16,822 bases of DNA from Tidjanibacter sp. (GTDB lineage: Bacteria > Bacteroidota > Bacteroidia > Bacteroidales > Rikenellaceae): NCBI GenBank assembly GCA_017628675.1, contig JAGBYS010000285.1:1-16822 (forward strand), in the 5' to 3' direction. The number at the start of each line of letters is the position of its first letter. The stretch's first letter is position 1. The notes beneath the pieces were generated by a model. That model was not told the origin of the DNA. It saw nothing but the letters and a program-made list of their open reading frames with translations, and ran no database searches. Positions 16,662-16,822 of the stretch are shown piece by piece. A program made the translations under genes and the position numbers.

Positions 16662-16772
16662 ATTTTCAAGGGAAAGCGGCCGGTAGCACCACCCTCACTC
16701 GCTGGCACCGTTGTGCCCTGCGGACTCGCTCCTTTGTTTGGCAAAAAATTCCCTCCGCTCTATGCGTTTTTT
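16607..16772 (+). repeat. 55-nt direct repeat, two copies 111 nt apart, plus one inverted part-copy
   Basis: Positions 16607-16661 and 16718-16772 align without gaps, with 43 of 55 bases identical by eye. The best part is ATTCCCTCCGCT followed after a few bases by TGCGTTTTTT. A third, inverted part-copy forms the left arm of the hairpin starting at 16537. The 16538-16822 stretch holds no credible gene; the open frame through it only reads the repeat. This looks like a non-coding intergenic repeat element that could occur elsewhere in the genome. Confidence 0.65.
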
Positions 16773-16804
16773 GCCTGCCGTCTACCAACCTGCAGACAAT
16801 GGGG

Positions 16805-16822
16805 CCTATAAGACTTATAAGA
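16805..16822 (+). repeat. start of a 9-nt tandem repeat at the window edge
   Basis: Two adjacent 9-mers, CCTATAAGA and CTTATAAGA, differ at one base and run exactly to the end of the window. The array may continue beyond it. Arrays built on tataag-type units occur in intergenic DNA of some Bacteroidales, as far as I recall, but two units alone are thin evidence. Confidence 0.4.

Noticed and set aside
16494..16811. A 105-codon frame overlapping the end of ilvE
   Set aside because: It reads through the hairpin and both repeat copies, giving repeated KFPPL-type peptides. This is a translation of non-coding repeat, not a gene.
1..16822. tRNA, rRNA, CRISPR array, transposase, phage or defence genes
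   Set aside because: I looked on both strands and saw no cloverleaf with conserved arms, no spaced identical direct repeats with unique spacers, and no protein of these families.

Overview
The window looks like chromosomal DNA of a Bacteroidales bacterium. Codon usage and the eukaryote-like glycogen enzymes would fit a Rikenellaceae/Alistipes-type gut organism, but the genus is an inference. Supporting signs are GC-rich genes separated by AT-rich gaps, TAnnTTTG-like promoter boxes, short leaders mostly without strong Shine-Dalgarno sites, a GT3-type glycogen synthase, and a short alpha-glucan phosphorylase with a DUF3417 N-terminus. All nine genes are intact. I see no tRNA, rRNA, CRISPR array, transposase or phage gene.

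Layout: (1) 224-9077, plus strand, is a cytosolic glycogen/alpha-glucan cluster. It holds a very large fused glycogen synthase-glucan phosphorylase, a GH133-type debranching enzyme, a GT4 glucosyltransferase and a GH57 amylase-type hydrolase. A hairpin terminator separates the fusion gene from the other three, which are packed 5 and 18 nt apart. (2) A perfect 20-bp hairpin at 9101-9144 separates this cluster from a convergent minus-strand pair, priA then comF (12156 to 9167). (3) A short divergent promoter region (12157-12324) leads to a plus-strand YitT-family membrane protein, metG and ilvE. (4) The last 285 bases carry no credible gene. They hold a large imperfect hairpin, a 55-nt direct repeat 111 nt apart, and the start of a 9-nt tandem repeat that reaches the window edge.

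How the genes work together: the synthase half would extend glycogen from a nucleotide sugar, with UDP-glucose expected for GT3. The phosphorylase half would release glucose-1-phosphate from chain ends, and the debranching enzyme would clear the stubs. The GT4 and GH57 proteins would extend or trim the glucan. None has a signal peptide, so this is internal storage rather than dietary starch uptake. No branching enzyme of the usual GH13 type and no glgC is present in the window. The remaining genes are housekeeping: replication restart (PriA), a phosphoribosyltransferase-like protein (ComF), methionyl-tRNA synthetase and the branched-chain aminotransferase.

The most interesting items are the synthase-phosphorylase fusion, which puts opposing activities in one chain, and the repeated structured module after ilvE. 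Neither is proven to be new. The fusion architecture probably occurs in related Bacteroidales.
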